From the NCBI GenBank assembly GCA_948567375.1, contig OX419755.1:11289001-11353000 (forward strand): DNA of 64,000 nt. Direction: 5' to 3'. Within the stretch, counting starts at the first letter, position 1; each line of letters begins with the position of its first letter. This stretch comes from Lunularia cruciata. Its lineage: Eukaryota; Streptophyta; Marchantiopsida; Lunulariales; Lunulariaceae. Made by a program: the position numbers and the translations under genes. The notes below the pieces were generated by a model that saw nothing but the letters and a program-made list of their open reading frames with translations, did no database searches and was not told the origin of the DNA. Below, one piece after another: positions 21,977-33,699 of the stretch.

Positions 21977-23745
21977 GTTAGTCACATGAATTGTGACTCT
22001 ATAGTTTGATGGCCCAATCCTCAAGTACCCTTTGTGCCATCAATCAGTTGTGTGTGCTACTCTCAACCATGGTCTCCCAAGAAGTAAGTCATAGCTTGAA
22101 TCCTTCAAGACTTGGAAAGTCATGAGATTTTGAACTCCCATAACTGAAACTACCACTTTATCCATCACCCCTATTGGTTGAACTTGTTGCTTGTTTGCCA
22201 TGCTCACCACAAATGTTGAAGGTCTTGAGGGTATCATACCCAACTTCTTCATCAACCTTTTTGACATGGCATTTATTGTTGATCCTCCATTAACCAATGC
22301 ATCCTTGATGTTATGACCATTCACTCTCACATCAATCTTGGAGGCATATTCACAAGCCTCCCATGGTGCTAGCTTGGCATCTACCACCCCCATTGATATT
22401 GGAACTTTTGCCTTCTTCTTCCTCTTGCTCCTTGTAGAACTCAAACCACCTCTTAGCTCCTTTCTCAAGGTAGGGTTCAAAGCAATCAATTGGCCCACTG
22501 TGATGTTAGCCTTGTGACTACCAACATGCTCCAACACATTGTAGTTCCATTGTTGCTTTGAAATCAAGAAATCCTCCATCCCAAACTTCTTCCTTGGAGT
22601 CTTTGTTGTTGATGGTGTTGAGGTGCGAGTGCTCCTAGTAGACATAGGAGTATCCTTGCTTGGAGTAAATCCTTGATAAGAGTGAACATCCTTTGCAAAA
22701 CGAGCTCTCTTCTTCTCTTGTGCCAAAAGCTCCAAATTAAGACTCTTAGAGTTTGAGCACTCTCCCTTCTCATACTTGCTCTCCACCACATCTATGGATG
22801 CTATCCCCTTACCTTTGTTTGGATTAGGAGCCACTTGGGTTTCACTACCACCCTCTTCCCCTCTATTGGCTCCCTCATAACCACTTCCTCCATGGTAAGT
22901 GGAATTTGGGCAATTCCTTTGGATATGGCCTCTTCCTCCACAACCAAAACAATTTCTATCATTAAAATTGTTGGCTGGTTGAACTCCTCTATATGGACAA
23001 TTTCCATAACTCCTAGGCACTCTCCCTACATTCTGATCCACCTCTCTCTTCTCCCATAGTTGCACCACATTGATCTTGAGATCCGCAAGTTGTTCTGTGA
23101 TGGTTTGAAGTGGATCCTTTGGTGGAGGTGCAAGAATTGGAGCAACTACTACTTGTGGTGCAACCCTTGTCACCAAAGTATCAGAAGTTCCACCATACTT
23201 GTAGCCTTGAGGAAAATGCACAACCTCCTTCACCACCAAATCACTCTCATCCCCTTCCAAACTCTCCTCCATACGAATTGCGATCTTGATAGCTTCAATC
23301 TTGGAAGAAGGTTTCTCTTCTCACAAAATTCTTGGTGAGCATGGCCCCTATGCTAATCATTGTAGTCTCCACATCATCCACACCCTTCCTCAACACTATG
23401 CGAAATCTGGACTCTAACTTTTCCACTCTTTCCACATAGACTCTCACTTTCTCTCTATCTCCTTGCTTGAGAAATGTAACCTCACTCATCAATCTCTCAT
23501 AACTCTCATCAGGAAGAAAATTCTCAATGAGTGCTGAAGTCAAAGTCTCCCAAGACTCCTCTTCTCCATCTCTCCTCTCTCTCTTTTGGTATTCGGACTC
23601 ATACCATGTAAGTGCTGCATCCTCAAAGAAATCTGGTAATAATGAGGCCCACTCATTGTTTCCTATGCCAGCTCTCTTGAAGTCTCTCAAAAAGGCTTCC
23701 ACATCTTCTCCATCCTTGCCAAAGAAAACTAGAATTCCCCCATCT
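21977..23745 (-). pseudogene. gag: D1 gag and protease
   Basis: Minus strand 23702-23295 is a capsid-type Gag (EWASLLPDFFEDAALTWYESEY, ALIENFLPDESYERLMSE). 23272-22040 continues with the zinc knuckle CFGCGGRGHIQRNC, a basic linker (SKRKKKAKV) and a retropepsin region. The active-site motif there reads LVNGGST (Asp to Asn; expected LVDGGS), then LGRPWL. A frameshift near 23300, where D2 has extra codons, separates the parts. The mutated catalytic Asp means this protease would be inactive. Confidence 0.85.
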
Positions 23746-23999
23746 TAACCTCTCACTATCTTTCTCTTCTGTCAAATTTTTTTTTTCTCTTTTGTTTTCT
23801 CTCACTCTATTACTAATAGAGTATATACATGACTAACACCATTTGAGAGTAATCCACCCTAGGGAACACAAAAGGTTCAGGTTGCTCCAAGATTTCTATA
23901 GCAACATCAAATCCTAGAGTGCATATTAATCAAACCCTCATGGATAGTTTATCCATAAGTTGAAAGATTATCTCCATCACTAATCTTGAGAACTAGCTG

Positions 24000-24453
24000 A
24001 TGAAGGTGGTAGTATTTCTGTAGCTGTACTAAGACTCTCTCCAAGATCCTTCACCAAAGTCTCCAAAAGTCATTTTACTCCACTACACTCATGGCTATTT
24101 GGAAGTCCTTCAACTCGACAAACCTCACACAACTCCTTGGTCTTAGATCTTCTCTCTCCCAATCTTGGTGAAGAAGGTCCAACATGCAAACCCAAGTCAA
24201 TTCAGCCTATCCTTTCCCTCAATCTCTTGCTCTCAAAGGGCAATGGACATGAACTTGCTTTATGGCCCTTCTCTCCACACAAAAAGCAATTAGACTCACT
24301 CTTTCCTCCAAGTGGTGTAGGTTTTTGGATCCTCTCAACACTCTCTTCAAATTCTATTATAAACTCTCTTTTCCTCAAATCCACCCCTAAAATCACCTCA
24401 AACTCTTGAGGAACCTTGTATAATCTCAATTTCCACTCTTGATGACCCTCCAT
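24000..24453 (-). pseudogene. D1 upstream ORF (ORF0) with a CCHC zinc knuckle
   Basis: Starts at ATG 24453, reading MEGHQEWKLRLYKVPQEFEV. It carries a perfect knuckle CFLCGEKGHKASSC and then, after a stop at about 24202, SPRLGERRSKTKELCEVC and a His-Cys pair. D2 has the same ORF at about 49090-48664, longer and with CEGC...HEC. It lies upstream of gag, separated by ~300-400 bp of non-coding sequence, so it is an additional small RNA-binding-type protein of about 150 residues rather than Gag itself. Confidence 0.65.
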
Positions 24454-25173
24454 GTTCCCAAGATGAATCTAAACACTCAAACATGCTTTTTGTTGATCTC
24501 AAACTCCTCATGCATGAGATCTCCACTCTGCAAAATTGACCCTTCCTCACAATTTTACTCAAATCTCCCAACCAATATGTCATAGTCCTTTGAAATTTTG
24601 CACACTTGATGAAAACTGTACACAGTCTCTCTTTACAAAATTTCAGATCTTTTCATTGAGCCATTTTGCCTAGACATCTTTCTATTCAACACACATATTT
24701 CAGATTTGGTCTGAAAACCACCCCACTCACTTCAAAAACTCATAACTTCGAGCGCAAGAATGATCTCTCTTTAGTTTTTGTGGCAGTAGGTAGAATACAA
24801 TGCACTGAATTTTCTTAGAAATTTTCAAGACAATTCATTGAAAATTGAAGAAATGGCAGACTCTGTACAATTTTCCAGAGAGCATGCAAGGGCGGGAGCA
24901 CTTTACCCGATCAACTTTCAAAAATAACATAGTAGCTCTCACAATAATTTCAACTGTGCTAACTGAAAGATAACCCAAGCTATAGGGTGTATAAATTTCA
25001 AGTCCAAATCTCAAACTTAAGATTTTGCCCAAAATCACCTTAATCCCCAAAATCTACAATCCACCTCACACAATCTCTCCAATTCCTCTCATGTGTACAA
25101 GATGTACAAAATCACCTCATATACATCATAATGAACTACAGGGTATACAAATGGATCTTGGTTCGCTAACATA
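24454..25173 (-). other. D1 5' leader remnant
   Basis: No gene recognised. Aligns with 49090-49815 of D2, the untranslated leader. It ends abruptly at about 25173 against A protease sequence, marking the deletion junction. Confidence 0.7.
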
Positions 25174-25895
25174 AGGAAGGAGAGAAGTGAGGTAAAGAAG
25201 AAGACTGATGTGCAAAGATCTTGAAAGGCAACCTCACAATTGATTGTCGTGTATGGAGTCCTAGAAGGCAATCAAGTGAGAGTATTAATTGATCCAAGAG
25301 CAATAGAGAATTTTTATCTCGCTTTGTTGCAATAATATTGGGAATGGATCTAGAGAGGGATAGGAGTGAAGAAGTAGAGTTGCCTAACGGGCAAACAGAG
25401 AGGATTGAATCACTACCTAGACGGGTAACACTCTCTATAGGAGAATATCAGGAAGTAATTGAGTGGCAAGTGATACAATTAGCTTGTAATGATGCAATAT
25501 TAGGGATGCCATGGATGGAGCGTTACAACCCTATGGTAGATTGGAGGAAGAAAGTAGTGAGAACCCACCAATGGTCAATCATTGGGGTTAAAGAAAAATC
25601 ACCCAAGCAGGATCTACCTCTATATGCCATAGGGACAGTAATTGTCTATGAGACCGATAGATGTTTCATGGGTCTAATAAGAGAAGTCCATAGTGCACAA
25701 CTCACTGGACAAGTTCCTGAGAAATTGAAGGCTGTGGTGGATGAATTTCAAGATGTCTTTCCCGATGATCTACCCTCACGATTACCACCAAAAAGGAGAG
25801 TAGATCATAAAATTGAGACACTCCCGGGGAAGACACCTCCTTGTAAGGCCCCATACCACCTATCACCTCATGAGTTGGAGGAGTGTAAGACTTAA
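25174..25895 (+). pseudogene. pol: A protease (partial) and linker to RT
   Basis: Begins mid-gene at the deletion junction. VLIDPRAIENFYL (about 25285-25325) is a degraded LVDSGAT-type active site, with the catalytic Asp kept but Ser-Gly changed. ILGMPWMERYNPMVDWRKK (about 25499-25555) is the typical protease C-terminal motif. The 186-codon open stretch 25338-25895 continues through DVFPDDLPSRLPPKRRVDHKIE, the linker preceding RT. A TAA at 25893 interrupts it. Confidence 0.82.
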
Positions 25896-27191
25896 ATTGA
25901 GGAGATGCTGCATAAGGGGTTCATCCAACCTAGTGTATCATCATACGGAGCTCTTGTCTTGTTTGTGAAGAAGAAGGATGGTACAATACGGATGTGCATT
26001 GACTATCGAGGTCTCAATCAGCAAATGGTGAAGAACAAATACCCCTTACCTTGCATGGATGACCTGTTTGATCAAATCTATGGAGCGAGATACTTCACCA
26101 AATTGGACTTGCAGAGTGGTTACAATCAAATCCAAATTGTAGAGGAGGATGTGTACAAAATTGCCTTTCAAACCAAGTATGGCCACTTTGTGATACCTTT
26201 TGGTCTCACCAATGCACCTGCCACTTTCATGAGTCTAATGAATGACATATTTCATCTTTACTTGAATAAGTCTATTATTGTCTTCTTGGACAATATCTTA
26301 GTATATAGTAGCACAATAACAGAACACAAACAACATCTATGAGAAGTCCTCCAGATTCTAAGATAGAATTGATTGTACGCCAAAATCTCAAAGTGTGAGT
26401 TTAGCAAGTCTGAAGTAGACTACTTGGGGCATAGAGTAAGTGCATAGGGCATTCAAGTATTGATAGATAAAATAGAGGTCATTCAAAAATGGTGTGCCCC
26501 AAAAGATCAGACTCAACTCAAGACCTTCTTGGGGTTGACGGGATTCTATCATAGATTTGTCAAGGACTTCTCCAAGGTTGCACAACCTTTAACAACACTA
26601 CTTGGCAAGGGGAAGAAGTGGACATGGGGAACCGCACAAAAGTTGGCCTTTCAAGAATTGAAAACCACCTTGCTATATGCACCAATCTTGAAGTGGTATG
26701 ACCCAAAACGACCAATCAAGTTGGCTACAGATGCATCAGGCGTAGCAATAGGAGCAGTCCTACAACAAGAGTAGCATGACGGATGGCATCCAATCGCATA
26801 TTTCTCTTGCAAGTTGTTACCGGTAGAGCGCAACTACCACACCATCAAACAAGAAGAGCTAGCCATTGCTCTGGCAACCAAGCATTGGAAGCACTATTTG
26901 GGCGAGAAGGCATTTGTAGTAGAGATAGACCACAAACCTCTAGTCTACCTCAAGATGCATAAGGATCTATCTCGTCGCCAGATTCGGTGGGTAGAGTGGC
27001 GACAATGCTTCAAGATGTCAATCACCTATGTGGAAGGTAAGAAGCAACTTGCATATGCATTTACCCGCATGCCAATTGCAAACAACTTGGTGGTAGAGGT
27101 TAAGATTAACCCTGAATTCTGGCTAGAGATTCTCACGTGCACAGCTGCTTACTTTGTTATCAAAAAAAATCCTCTAATCAAGCTCTTGTAG
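25896..27191 (+). pseudogene. pol: A reverse transcriptase and RNase H
   Basis: RT (25905-26342) shows [48 protein letters not shown] and a catalytic box reading [10 protein letters not shown]. The second box Asp is replaced by Asn, so polymerase activity would be lost. The thumb (26460-26640) leads to RNase H with LATDASGVAIGAVLQQ, IDHKPLVYLK and a decayed end (26814-27191). Stops occur at 26340 and 26772 among others. Confidence 0.87.
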
Positions 27192-28830
27192 GGCTCCTTC
27201 AACCTCTCCCAGGGCTCCTTCAACCTCTCCCCATGCCTACCTAACACTGGGAACAAGTGAGTATGGATCTTGTCTTTGAATTACCCAAGACCACCTTAGG
27301 GTTTGACTCCATTGTGGTTTTTGTGGACCGGCTCAGCAAAATGATTCATGTACACCCTACCACCAAGGATGTGACCACTCCACAACTAGCTCAATTATAC
27401 TTAGATGCAGTCTTCTGTCACCATGGCATGTGAGCCGGCCTGTCTCTCACTCAGGATGAACCTCTAATGGCTATTATGGTAGCACACCATGGACTAAGAA
27501 GGCAAGGAACCCCAACTCCATCATACTCCTCCAAGGCTAACACTCCAAGACTCAAGTCATTGCTCACTATCAACCTCAATGAGAGAGAGATAGTTGCAAA
27601 TGAAAGGATGGTGAGTACCTCCTCACCCCTTGTTTATATACTTGTGAAATAGTTATGTACCAAAGTTACTAATTACCGTAGTAACTCAAGTTACTAGACT
27701 AAAAGTCAAGTAAAGTCAAAAAGTAGAAAGGAATATCCATTCACATGGGCATATTCCCCTAAGCATGTAGTCTTTTCTTGACCCAACCACTAAGTCAATG
27801 ATTCCTTCACATGGGCTATCCTTGGACTAAAGAAGAATCCAAAACAAAAAGGCTTGCGGGCCCAAGAGTTCTCAACACTTTCCTCAAAGCCAAACACCTA
27901 GGAATCATACCAAGTCAACACACTAAAATCCAAAATAGTGGTGCTCGTCTTTTCTACTTCCTCTAAAGTAGGGTCCCCTCTTTCTTAGCTATGACTAACT
28001 TTAGCTAACCATGACTAATATAGAACCATGCTTTATCTCTATATAAATAATATCTCTTAAGTACTTGTAATACCAAGCTAAATATCACAAAACCATACAC
28101 ATGCACAAATGGGTGTTACAGACCTGGCTAGAGTACTTATCACCAATAGAGGCACTCAATTCACAAGTTTGTTCTGGCGAACACTCTTTGGTTTCTTCAA
28201 AACCAAGTTGGCCATGTCCATAGCTTATCACCCACAAACAGATGGCCAAACAGAGCGGGCTAATCGCATGATCAAAGACATGTTACGCGGCTTCACCTTA
28301 GAAGAGCAAGAGAGGTGGGACACCCTACTCCCATTGGTGGAATTCACTTACAACAATTCAGTGAATGCATCCACCTAGGTCACTCCGTTCTTCCTCATGT
28401 ATGGTGAACATCCCTTCACACCTTCTAGCTTGATGAAGATCCGTTCCATGGCTACCAAGGTCGATGCCGTCAACACATTTGTTTCTAGAATCCAACACGG
28501 TGTGGAGAGCACCAAGAACAGATTACAAACAATCAAAATTGGCACAAAATTGGCAAAAGCCGTATGCTAATGCACATTGTAGACACATGGAGTTCAATGT
28601 TGGGGATCAAGTGTTGCTATCGACAACCAACCTCACATTAGTTGGACCTTGTAAGCTTAGACCTCGTTTTATTGGGCCTTTCTCAATTCTTCGTCGTGTC
28701 AATGCTATGGCCTATCACCTTGAGCTACCACCACACATGAAGATCCATCCAGTGTTCCATGTTTCCCTTTTATGCAGATATGCAACCCAATCAGGCCAAG
28801 GTCATTCCACACAAGACATTTGACCGTGTC
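27192..28830 (+). pseudogene. pol: A integrase, split by a lone LTR
   Basis: The zinc-binding domain is missing: after RNase H a short tandem duplication (AGGGCTCCTTCAACCTCTCC twice, 27190-27229) leads straight into the core (SMDLVFELPKTT, IVVFVDRLSKMIHVHP). The core continues after the inserted D LTR with LARVLITNRGTQF (second Asp replaced by Asn), AYHPQTDGQTERANRMIK and the tail with FNVGDQVLLSTTNL and HPVFHVSLL. Confidence 0.85.
27429..28120 (-). mobile_element. Lone D-family LTR in A integrase
   Basis: 692 bp; minus strand TGTAACACCC...GGCTCACA. Flanks are GGCA and GACC, so no clean TSD remains, although the integrase reading resumes almost at once on the other side. It is closely similar to 8150-8840 and 62633-63324. 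Confidence 0.85.
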
Positions 28831-28835
28831 TGACA

Positions 28836-29058
28836 CTCATTGATGACATAGTAGAATATGAAGTGGAGCGTATTCTCCAAAAATGCATGCGTAGTACTCA
28901 CCATCCGCGGGTGGACTATCTTGTACAGTGGAAAGGTTACCCCCTTTATGAAGCAACATGGGAGCCTGCTGCCAATTTGACCCATGCACCGGTGTTGGTG
29001 AAAGCATTTGAGCAACAAATGCACAACGAGGACATTGTGTTTTAAAAGGAGGCAGGTC
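28836..29058 (+). pseudogene. A chromodomain and polypurine tract
   Basis: EVERILQKCMRSTHHPRVDYLVQWKGYP...EATWEPAANL is a well-kept chromodomain with the aromatic W-x-W pattern (28854-28975), reading on to VKAFEQQM. The purine tract AAAAGGAGGCAGG (29045-29057) ends just before the 3' LTR. A stop precedes the open stretch at about 28821. Confidence 0.85.
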
Positions 29059-29059
29059 T

Positions 29060-29821
29060 ATAATACCACAAGCTAGCCATATGATCTAGATGGGAAATTT
29101 GGTTTGGTAACATCTAGAATGATTTTATACATGATGGTCAAAATAGATCAAATAGAAGTATCACCAAAAGAGTACTTATACTAATAGAGCAGCAACCAAA
29201 ATAGACTTGAGAACCTTAGAACCAATAGCTAGACATATGATTTAAAGGTGAGAATTGGTTTGGTAACATTTGGAAGGATGTTACACATGATGGACTAAAT
29301 AAATCAGAAAGAGTAATCCCCAAAAGGGGACTTCTACTTATAGAGTAGGAACCAAAATATGCCTGAAATCTTTGAAGGCAATTTCGGAGATCTAAACGGA
29401 TGAATTAGGCCTTGAAAATGTGTAGACCCCCCCCCCCCCCCCTTCCGCCGCCCACAGAAGAAAGGGTGGCCTTACCTCCCCCCTAGTTTGTCTTGTTGAG
29501 AGCTTTCCAATGGTACCTTAAGTGATTCTAAGACTCCTACAAGAAGATTCTCTAAAAAGATTCCCTTTGGTCAAAGCTTGTTTGACCAACCAGATAGGAC
29601 CTAGACCCACATGTCACTCATCCAAGTAAGTTATCCAAGGGTAGAGCTTGATGACATGTCACCTATCTGTGTGCCTAATCCTATGGTGGAGCTTCATTGG
29701 AGGAAATCCTCTTTGTCTATATAATAAAGAGAAGGTGCTCCTTTGGGGCACCGAAGGTTGAGTGTGTAATTTGTGTTTCTCCATTGTGTTTCTCTTCTTC
29801 TCTTGTCCTCGGAGTATTACA
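29060..29821 (+). repeat. A 3' LTR
   Basis: Begins TATAATACC (TG changed to TA) and ends GTATTACA, followed by the TSD TCATG (29822-29826). It holds a run of 16 C at 29427-29442 that the 5' LTR lacks. Confidence 0.9.
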
Positions 29822-29826
29822 TCATG

Positions 29827-29912
29827 CTAGGCATTTGGATTTTTCTCACATTCAAGTGTTCCAAAGTGATCTTCCATTCTCCTATTTCTCTCCTTGATCT
29901 TGGTCTTTTACA
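29827..29912 (+). repeat. E1 3' LTR, second part
   Basis: Continues the LTR interrupted at 3335 (CTAGGCATTTGG...GGTCTTTTACA), matching 57160-57246 of H. Confidence 0.85.
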
Positions 29913-30419
29913 CAATGCATCTAATCCATGAAGACTACTAGAGCAATAGTAAGCATGAACGGTAGAACTCTCCATTCAAAATGCCATACCTTGTGCAAAA
30001 GGGAGTCTTTTTCACATCCTACTTGTCAATAGAAATTTATCAATAGACACCATAAAGATCAAACTTAGAAAAGTATCACTAAATTGATCTAGCAAGTCAT
30101 CAATTTGAGGCAAAGAATATGGATTCTTTATTGTTTGTTTATTAAGGCTACAGTAATCAATGCAAAAGCAAAGTCCTCCATCTTTCTTTGGGACAAATTG
30201 TACCAATACTTCTTTAATAGATGTACTATGTTATATAAAATCCTTCTTTAACAACTCCATCAATGTTGTTCAAAGCTCTTCCAACTCCTTTGATGAGAAT
30301 CGATAAATTGGTCTACTCATTGGAGTACTTCTTGGAAATAGCTCAATCTTAAAGGGCATACCATGATTGGAGAGTAACCTCTTCAATAGATCATCCAAAA
30401 TACATATGCAACCTCTTGA
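29913..30419 (-). pseudogene. pol: G reverse transcriptase fragment
   Basis: Minus strand, read from 30419: DDLLKRLLSNHGMPFKIEL, then RPIYRFSSKELEEL, and at about 30206 [21 protein letters not shown]. It ends at CAATG where E1 inserted. This is the RT N-terminus of an E-family element whose upstream part continues at 52225 beyond element E. The polymerase active site is not included. Confidence 0.82.
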
Positions 30420-32695
30420 TGTAAAAGACCAAGGAGAGAAATACAAGAATGGAAGATTGGGGTGGAAGATCACATTGGGACACTTGAATGAGAGAGATTC
30501 TAAATGCCTAAGATGACCTTGGGCTTTGATATTTATAAGGAACATACAAGGCTCTTGAGAAGTTTCCAAAAAGCCACTTTCTTAGATCGTAAGCCAAGCT
30601 ACTCGGGAAGCTTCCTAAGAAGTTTCCTTCTAGAAGTCACCTACTTGGCATGCAAGCTAAGCTAGCCGGGAAGCTTCCTTATAGGAATCATCACTTGGTA
30701 TGCACGTTACCCAATACTTGGAAGGTACCAAGTAGCTTCCTAGATGCTTCTAGAATATTCTTATAATTCTTGGCTAATTTGGCATACTTGTTGTGATAAC
30801 CCGGCAAATATCACTTTTGCAGTAATCAAGTAAGTAAAGTTCATTCCCACAGAGATACTAGTCAAAAATGTCCAAATATAAAGTCAAATGTTACAATTTA
30901 GTTCTTCTTGGTTTTGTCATTAATCTCTCAAGTAGCAACTATACCCAGAAGAGAGTAACAAGCACTGATTTGTAGTCTTGTCACAATAATTTGTCACTCA
31001 TAATCACAACTCCATCAAATCTTTCCAAACAATCTTGATTGTGATGATTCAATCTCTCCCAAAAATGGCATTTCACTACAAAATGACTTCACCTCAGAAT
31101 TGTGCTCCACCCCTCCATTGAAGGCACAACTTCCTCGATCAAAATTGCTTCACATCAACACTGCACTCCACTCACAAATATAGAATACTACAAACACTAC
31201 AATTCCTCTCATATCTATCAAGGCATTGCTCCAATTGCACTTCACTCAAGATCAAACATACTAAATGAAGATCAAGGTTGTGGAATCTAATATCCAACAA
31301 ACACATTGACTTGCACTTCAGAATTCTCCACACACTCACAAACACAAACACAATGTTGATACTTGGGATCAAGCTCAAGCAACGAGTACTAAAATCAGCA
31401 CTTTGCTTTACCTATTCTTAGAAATTATAAATACTGAACAACATATGACTACAAATGCCACCTTTAAATAGGCAAAGCACTTCAGCAGTTATCTAACAAC
31501 TATACCGTTTCCTAACAACTCTTCCTATCTGTAGATCCAAAATGACAATGCACCTCTTTATATTTGCCTCTTCATATCTCAAAATTGTTTCTACTCTCAT
31601 CCAATGTCTAATTCTTTCTCAGTTTCCAATCCCAAAGTTATTCCTATTACTTCTCCTTCTTTGGGTCTATCTTTAACTACTAAATCCTTCATTATTTTTA
31701 CTATGTCTTCACTATGAATTACAATTACACTATCTAATCTATCTAACTCTTTATCTCCCGACCCACTCTTCTCTAATGCCTCAGATAACTGATCCAAAGA
31801 CACCTACACTCCTACCACTCTTACTTTGGATCTAACTACTATCAATTCCTTTGCTAATTCTACTACATCTTCATCAAGAATTGTAATTGAAAGCATGGGT
31901 ACACTATCTACACTTTCAATTTGTAAACTACTGTCCCCTAATCACTCATGTAATTGACCCAAAGACACTTACAGTCTGATCTTGCATTCCGGGTTCATTC
32001 ACTACTAATATTTTTGTTCTAATTCTGTTCTATCTTCAATCAAAATTTAAATTGAAGTCATGGGTATACTAAATATCTTCTTTCCCTACTCTAACTTCCT
32101 CTAATCCCTCTAGCAAGACTCCCAAAGTCATTTTCACTACACTCCAAGGTCCAACTACCTCAAATTTAGTCACATTCATCTTGAGGCAAAGAAGCTTCTA
32201 ATCCAAAGTTGTAGAGACCCAAAGAACATAGACCTGAAGTACCATGAACCCAAAGACACTCAACTACTCTATACATCTACTCCTAAAATTTTAAATGCTT
32301 GTAACTTCTGCTAAAAACCTCCAAAATCAAAGATTTGGATGCCAATGGAAAGCCCTGAACAAGACGCTTCCAACGAGATATATCACGTATGATTTGGACT
32401 TTTCATCATTGAGATATAGCCCCCCTCAATAATCCTGACCTACAACCTTCCATTCCTCCTTTGGGTCTGCACTCCTTTGGATCTGATCCAATCTGAGTCC
32501 TTCTTCTTCTTACATGGTCTACTTCCTTTGCTTGATCAAAACAAAAGTTTCTTGTCATTTATTCTCCATTTGGTTTCAATTTTGTTTCAGCAAGGCACTT
32601 CTTCTTCAAAACTCGTCCAAAATGAAAAATGTGGATACCACACTTGCTACTTTGCTAGTCTCAACTAACTTGTTGGTAGACTCCCTATTGTTATA
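30420..32695 (-). repeat. E 3' LTR, split by F3
   Basis: Pieces 30420-30791 and 32648-32695; minus strand TATAACAATAGGG...TCTTTTACA. The purine tract (minus strand AATGGGGGAATA) lies at 32707-32696. Confidence 0.85.
30792..32642 (+). mobile_element. F3: large TG...CA unit in E 3' LTR
   Basis: 1,851 bp, TGTGATAACCCGGC...GTGGATACCACA; TSD CTTGT/CTTGC (30787-30791, 32643-32647). More diverged than the two F units in D1. No primer site or known protein. Confidence 0.87.
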
Positions 32696-32707
32696 TATTC
32701 CCCCATT

Positions 32708-33699
32708 GCTAGTTGGTGATGTCCTTGTCACCATGGAAACTTCAAACTCTTGGATGGCCGTTTGTGCACTCTAGAGATGAAAAGAGGCTTCCAAGTGGCA
32801 TCATGAAGGGGATACCCTTTCTAAAGGACTTTATACTCCATATGTTGTTGGTGACCATGTTGAATGTGGTGATGTGTGAGGATAGGATCAAATTTATACT
32901 CCTCATGATTGTTGATAGGAAGTGGAGGAGGAGGGATTGGATATGAGAGGAAAAGGAAGATGGATTAGAAACAAAGGATTTCAACTTGGAAACATGAAAG
33001 ATAAAGTGGATGTGCATATGATAAGGCAAGGCAGGTTGATAAGCAATATGAGAAATGATTTGAGTGACAACAAATGGACCTATCCAATTAGGATCAAGTT
33101 TACAAACTTGGGTATTAAGAGGAAATGGTAGGTTATAAGGAGAAAGCATGATCTTATCATTAAGTTGAAAGGTAAGATCATGACAATGTTGGTCCACATA
33201 TTGTTTTTGCTAATTTTGAGCAACAAGGGGATGAGATTTAGCTTGTTTTAAGGATTGAGATATTTTGGTCAAGAAGGTAGAAGTATGAGGGACATGAGAT
33301 GGAGGTGGTGCAAGAAAGGAATCTAGAACAAGAAGGTCTTGGCCAAAATTAAGAAAGAAAGGAATCTAGAACAAGAAGATCTTGGCCAAAATTTGATATA
33401 ATAAATGCTCCAAAATTATGCCAAATGGATTTGCTTACTAAGCTTATCTACAAACACCACAATCACTATGAGACCTTGCTTTGCCTTGGGCAAGGAGGTG
33501 ATGAGATCTAAGCTTACGTGTTCCTATAAAGTAGATGGAATGGGAAGAGGTTGAAGGAGGCCACTCAATTTTTGGTTGTTGGGCTTGTTGTATTGGCAAC
33601 TCTTGCAAGATAGAAAAACTCTCAAACATCTTGTGCCATGTTGGGCTACCATCATTATTATTGTAGGGTACCCAAGATTTTGTCCATACCTATGTGACT
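32708..33699 (-). pseudogene. pol: E integrase C-terminal half and chromodomain relic
   Basis: Minus strand: the tail HDLTFQLNDKIMLS...NWIGPFVVTQI...HFIFHVSKLKSF (33180-33000), then chromodomain traces EYKVL-KGYPLHDATW in another frame (about 32850-32790). Upstream, 33699-33420 holds the zinc-domain to core linker. Bases 33300-33385 contain a ~45 bp tandem duplication (GGAATCTAGAACAAGAAG twice). Badly decayed. Confidence 0.75.

Larger units (their letters stand above)
4144..25173 (-). mobile_element. D1: Athila/Tat-like Ty3/gypsy element, 5' LTR lost
   Basis: In minus orientation: leader (25173-24454), a small zinc-knuckle ORF, gag-protease, RT, RNase H, integrase, purine tract (15341-15329) and 3' LTR (15328-4144). 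D2 (33700-50637) has the same order and supplies the missing 5' LTR and primer site. D1's right end stops at ...CTAACATAAG (about 25173), directly joined to A's protease, so a deletion removed D1's 5' LTR and A's gag. D1 is interrupted by B-minus in its LTR and by an F unit between RT and protease. Confidence 0.85.
3336..29821 (+). mobile_element. A: Ty3/gypsy chromovirus, both LTRs, heavily interrupted
   Basis: The 5' LTR is 3336-4084, the iMet primer site 4086-4097, the surviving pol about 25180-29040, the purine tract 29044-29058, and the 3' LTR 29060-29821, flanked by TCATG TSDs. Gag and the start of the protease are missing: D1 (4144-25173) interrupts the element and a deletion removed D1's 5' end together with A's gag. 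A lone D-family LTR (27429-28120) sits in the integrase. Confidence 0.9.
1..29912 (+). mobile_element. E1: Ty3/gypsy chromovirus, 5' part outside window, split by element A
   Basis: The internal region runs from the window start to 2996. The 3' LTR is in two pieces, 2997-3335 and 29827-29912, because element A (3336-29821) inserted into it. The order protease tail, reverse transcriptase, RNase H, integrase, chromodomain is that of plant chromoviruses. The LTR ends in TTTTACA at 29912. The next sequence is minus-strand reverse transcriptase of another E-family copy (G), so E1 landed inside G; the bases after the LTR, CAATG, are the expected right TSD. The left end lies outside the window. Coding is broken by stops and frameshifts. 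Confidence 0.85.

Noticed and set aside
22564-23338. Overlapping open stretches on both strands of D gag
   Set aside because: Shadows of the real minus-strand gag-protease frame with no motifs of their own.
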